64,000 nucleotides of DNA. Origin: Lewinellaceae bacterium (lineage in GTDB: Bacteria; Bacteroidota; Bacteroidia; Chitinophagales; Saprospiraceae). The stretch is from assembly GCA_020636375.1 (NCBI GenBank), contig JACJXZ010000005.1:372001-436000 (forward strand), written 5' to 3'. Below are positions 61,716 to 64,000 of this stretch, one piece after another. The notes under the pieces are model-generated. The model saw only the letters and a program-made list of their open reading frames with translations, did no database searches and was not told the origin of the DNA. The translations under genes were made by a program, and so were the position numbers. Numbering within the stretch: position 1 is the first letter of the stretch; each line of letters opens with the position of its first letter.

Positions 61716-62415
61716 TTTAAAAACAGGCTTTACTAGTTTTAATCCAGTATCAGTCTAGATAAAGCTATATCTTAATAAATGCAAATTCCCTACCTCGTCG
61801 AAAAAAATTATCCAAATTAGCCTGATTAGAACTTGTTGGGAATTTAGCAACCGGGCTTATTTTGCCACTAATGTGCTTTTTTTGCGTTACAAAAAACGCT
61901 CATTATGTTTAGACATAAATTGCATTTCTGCGCCTTTCCTAAGTTTGACTTTACTACTTTTCTAAAGGCAAAGAAAAGACATGAACAAACTGCATAAAAC
62001 AAAAGGATTTCAACTATGAAGCACTTGAAATCATGGAATTATCCACAAGCCTTATCGAGGTAGTTATTCGTAATTACTTCTCAAAGCCTTGAAATCCCTT
62101 GATTTTACTGGGAAATTCCCTTTGTGTCAGGCAAAAAAAGTAGCAAAGTCAAACTTAGCGACGCGCTATTAATAAGTGTCGGGTTTCGATAGGCAAGCGA
62201 TTTTTTCTTTAGCCAAGGCGAAGGTTCCCGACCTTAGCAGCGCTAAGGGAGGCGGTTCTTCAACGCCGGATAAAGGAAAAAGCGCTCCTAGAAAACCCGA
62301 CAGTTATTGATCGCGCGTCGCTTAGCACATAATTGACAAAATCGCCTCGATGTCCAAATTTCCCAACAAGCTCTTATAAAACGGCAAAAATAGCTCTGGA
62401 ACATAAAAAAAATCG
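61716..62415. other. 700-bp gap occupied mostly by a nested palindromic element
   Basis: No supported gene. The element at 61829-62373 takes up most of it. The last 40 bases before the methyltransferase ATG are A-rich and probably carry its translation signals. Confidence 0.7.
61829..62373. repeat. 545-bp nested palindromic element
   Basis: Outer arms GAACTTGTTGGGAATTTAG and CCAAATTTCCCAACAAGCTC. Middle arms TAAGTTTGACTTTACTACTT (near 61940) and AAGTAGCAAAGTCAAACTTA (near 62138). Then an inner palindrome 62154-62325 with CTTAGCGACGCGC/GCGCGTCGCTTAG, TGTCGGGTTT/AAACCCGACA and TTTTTTCTTTA/TAAAGGAAAAA. No coding capacity. It could be a MITE or the decayed remains of an insertion sequence. Confidence 0.8.
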
Positions 62416-63114
62416 ATGCTGAATCAACTATCCAAAACACTCCAAATTTTCAATGCGGGAACCGAAGAAGGAACCCGTTTACTGGACAGTAAAATTAAAA
62501 ACAAAACCTACTTCCGGGGCTATTTATTTAGGGATGTCGTCCTGCGGTTAATTCCCAAAGGTTTTTCTATTCTGGACTACGGTTGCGGTTCCGGTCGCAT
62601 AGCCTGGCTAATAGCAAAAGAGGGCTACACTGTATTAGGTATGGACCCTGCAGAAAACCTGATCAAAGAGGCTATTAGGCAAGACTCCGATAATCTGAAA
62701 TTATCCTTTGAAGTGCTTAAAGACGAAGGAGAAACACTTCCCTCCGATCATTTCGATGCAGTCGTTTGCTCCAGCGCTATCGAATTCATACCCGACCCGG
62801 TAAAAGTACTTCATAATTTCAACAGAGCGTTAAAGCCTGGTGGCAGGCTGATTATCAGTTTTCCTAATAGAAGAAGTTTATGGCGTACTTATGCCAAATG
62901 GCGCTTCGGAAAAAAATACGATCATTTTTCAGTCCAATGGCACGTATGGTCTCAACGAGAGTTCAGACATTTGTTACAACAAACCGGATTCAAGCCAGGA
63001 AAGGCTAGATACTTTGAATCGGCTTTCGACGGTTACACTTGGCTCCGTTGGTTGAATCGTTTTTCCTGGGTTGGGACGCTTTGCTGTATGGACGCAACCT
63101 CTATTGAGAAATGA
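62416..63114 (+). CDS. Class I SAM-dependent methyltransferase
   Basis: 232 residues. SAM motif ILDYGCGSGRIAWLIAKEGY near residue 52, acidic GMDPAENLI, then FDAVVCSSAIEFIPDPVKVL and LKPGGRLIISFPNR. Substrate unknown; the genomic place suggests a glycan or a lipid-linked intermediate. Overlaps the next gene by four bases. Confidence 0.85.
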   Translation: MLNQLSKTLQIFNAGTEEGTRLLDSKIKNKTYFRGYLFRDVVLRLIPKGFSILDYGCGSGRIAWLIAKEGYTVLGMDPAENLIKEAIRQDSDNLKLSFEVLKDEGETLPSDHFDAVVCSSAIEFIPDPVKVLHNFNRALKPGGRLIISFPNRRSLWRTYAKWRFGKKYDHFSVQWHVWSQREFRHLLQQTGFKPGKARYFESAFDGYTWLRWLNRFSWVGTLCCMDATSIEK

Positions 63115-63803
63115 GTGCTTCTAGTCTTTACGAAAACAAAATATATTCTAATGCCGGAAACCACTTTCTGTTGGAAAATATTCCCCGGGAAATCCATCCC
63201 CTAAAAATTCTGGATATAGGATGTGGCAATGGGGCCAATGCCAGGGTCCTTAAGATAAGATACCCTGGCGTAATAATTGACGGTATAACCCTTTCCCTTG
63301 CCGAGAAAAAAGCTTGTGAAGACACCCTCAACACCTGTTGGGTTCATAATATTGAAGATGGCTTAAGCAGCATTATAGGTTCTGGCAGATATGACATGAT
63401 ATTGCTTTCACATGTCCTGGAGCATTTAAAAGCCCCGTCAGAAACGTTAAGGCACCTGAGCGATTTTCTAATTCCGGGGGGCTTGATTGTTTTAGCCGTC
63501 CCAAATATTTTGTATTGGCCACAACGGATAAATTTTTTGTTGGGTAATTTTACTTACACAGAAACTGGCCTCATGGATAAAACTCATCTCCGTTTTTTTA
63601 CCTATCGAAACATTGATGAAGTTTTAGCCTTAAATAACCTGCCTCTTAAAAAAAAAATAAAATTAGGCGATGCGAAATTTCCGATGTGGCGGCTAAGAGC
63701 CCTACCCTTTTTTGCGCCGGTTCGAAATGCACTTGATCACTTTGCCCAATTGTGGTTCCCTAATTTGATGAGTTGGCAAATCCTTGTAGTCTTAGAAAAA
63801 TAG
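63111..63803 (+). CDS. Class I SAM-dependent methyltransferase
   Basis: 230 residues. ILDIGCGNGANARVLKIRYP near residue 34, MILLSHVLEHLKAPSETL and LIPGGLIVLAVPN are the SAM-domain blocks. Similar in plan to the preceding enzyme but not a close copy. ATGA coupling indicates joint translation. Confidence 0.85.
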   Translation: MSASSLYENKIYSNAGNHFLLENIPREIHPLKILDIGCGNGANARVLKIRYPGVIIDGITLSLAEKKACEDTLNTCWVHNIEDGLSSIIGSGRYDMILLSHVLEHLKAPSETLRHLSDFLIPGGLIVLAVPNILYWPQRINFLLGNFTYTETGLMDKTHLRFFTYRNIDEVLALNNLPLKKKIKLGDAKFPMWRLRALPFFAPVRNALDHFAQLWFPNLMSWQILVVLEK

Positions 63804-63837
63804 GTCAGCAAAAAGCAGGAGTCATTTGATAGCAACA

Positions 63838-64000
63838 ATGGCTATACTTCCCAAAAATGTTTCCATTCTTATTCCCGCATTTGGCAGGCCTGAAATGACC
63901 TTTAATGCCGTCCAATGTGCAATCCAAACAAACGCAGGAGAGATAATCATTTCTGACGATGCCAGTGGAATGGATTTATTCAATCTTTTAAAAAAATTTT
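63838..64000 (+). CDS. Family 2 glycosyltransferase, 5' end only
   Basis: Incomplete at the window end. The first residues read MAILPKNVSILIPAFGRPEM and continue with ...IIISDDASG, the GT2 N-terminal beta strand and the first acidic motif. An in-frame TTG at 63826 is another possible start. Found by translating the end of the window. Confidence 0.75.
   Translation, partial: MAILPKNVSILIPAFGRPEMTFNAVQCAIQTNAGEIIISDDASGMDLFNLLKKF

Overview
The window reads as a chromosomal segment of a high-GC member of the Bacteroidota, most like the Saprospiria. The evidence is three large exported proteins with type IX secretion sorting domains (two type A, one gliding-motility/CHU type B), a UpxY/NusG-like antiterminator in a polysaccharide locus, and TAnnTTTG promoter boxes. 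Gaps between genes are crowded with interspersed palindromic and simple repeats. No rRNA, tRNA or CRISPR array was recognised. The sequence comes from composition and motif reading only; no database search was run.

Layout. 0.1-9.5 kb: a 2111-residue repeat-built type B adhesin and an 818-residue beta-helix-like type A protein. 10.0-11.3 kb: queA, with an intergenic-type repeat inside its frame. 11.4-21.1 kb, all minus strand: a seven-gene export and control block. It runs HlyD adaptor, TolC channel, ABC ATPase, two MacB/FtsX permeases, then an NtrC-type sigma-54 regulator and its histidine kinase. 21.9-23.2 kb: a lamin-tail-domain type A secreted protein. 23.6-64 kb, all plus strand: a large capsule/exopolysaccharide/O-antigen locus, interrupted by lhgO, a GxxExxY protein, a Uma2 protein, a PemK/MazF-type toxin-antitoxin pair and an ISAs1-family element.

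How the polysaccharide genes fit together. Homologues of WbpA, WbpB, WbpE and WbpD (27.9, 43.1, 25.9 and 27.1 kb) can together convert UDP-GlcNAc to the diacetamido uronic acid UDP-GlcNAc(3NAc)A. Ugd, UDP-glucuronate decarboxylase and UDP-glucuronate 4-epimerase (30.6, 32.7, 34.0 kb) can give UDP-GlcA, UDP-xylose and UDP-GalA. A Wza-type lipoprotein, a Wzc-type tyrosine kinase with a Gly-Tyr tail and a CpsB/YwqE-type PHP phosphatase form an export and control set. A Wzm-type permease and a Wzt-type ATPase with an extra C-terminal domain form a second, ABC-type export route. Distal genes supply aminotransfer, epimerisation, N-formylation, carbamoylation, sulfotransfer-like chemistry, amidation, methylation and glycosyl transfer.

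From about 48.48 kb, exactly after an SDR gene, base composition falls sharply from GC-rich to AT-rich. The genes there are glycan-decorating genes, and an IS element lies among them, which suggests an exchangeable strain-specific cassette. Three genes (UDP-glucuronate decarboxylase, Wzc, PemK-like toxin) carry apparent single-base deletions, mostly in homopolymers. These look more like sequencing errors than three independent pseudogenes, but this is unproven. The most unusual items are an SGNH-hydrolase/carbamoyltransferase fusion, repeat DNA captured inside queA, and several families of palindromic MITE-like repeats, two copies of which are nearly identical 20 kb apart.
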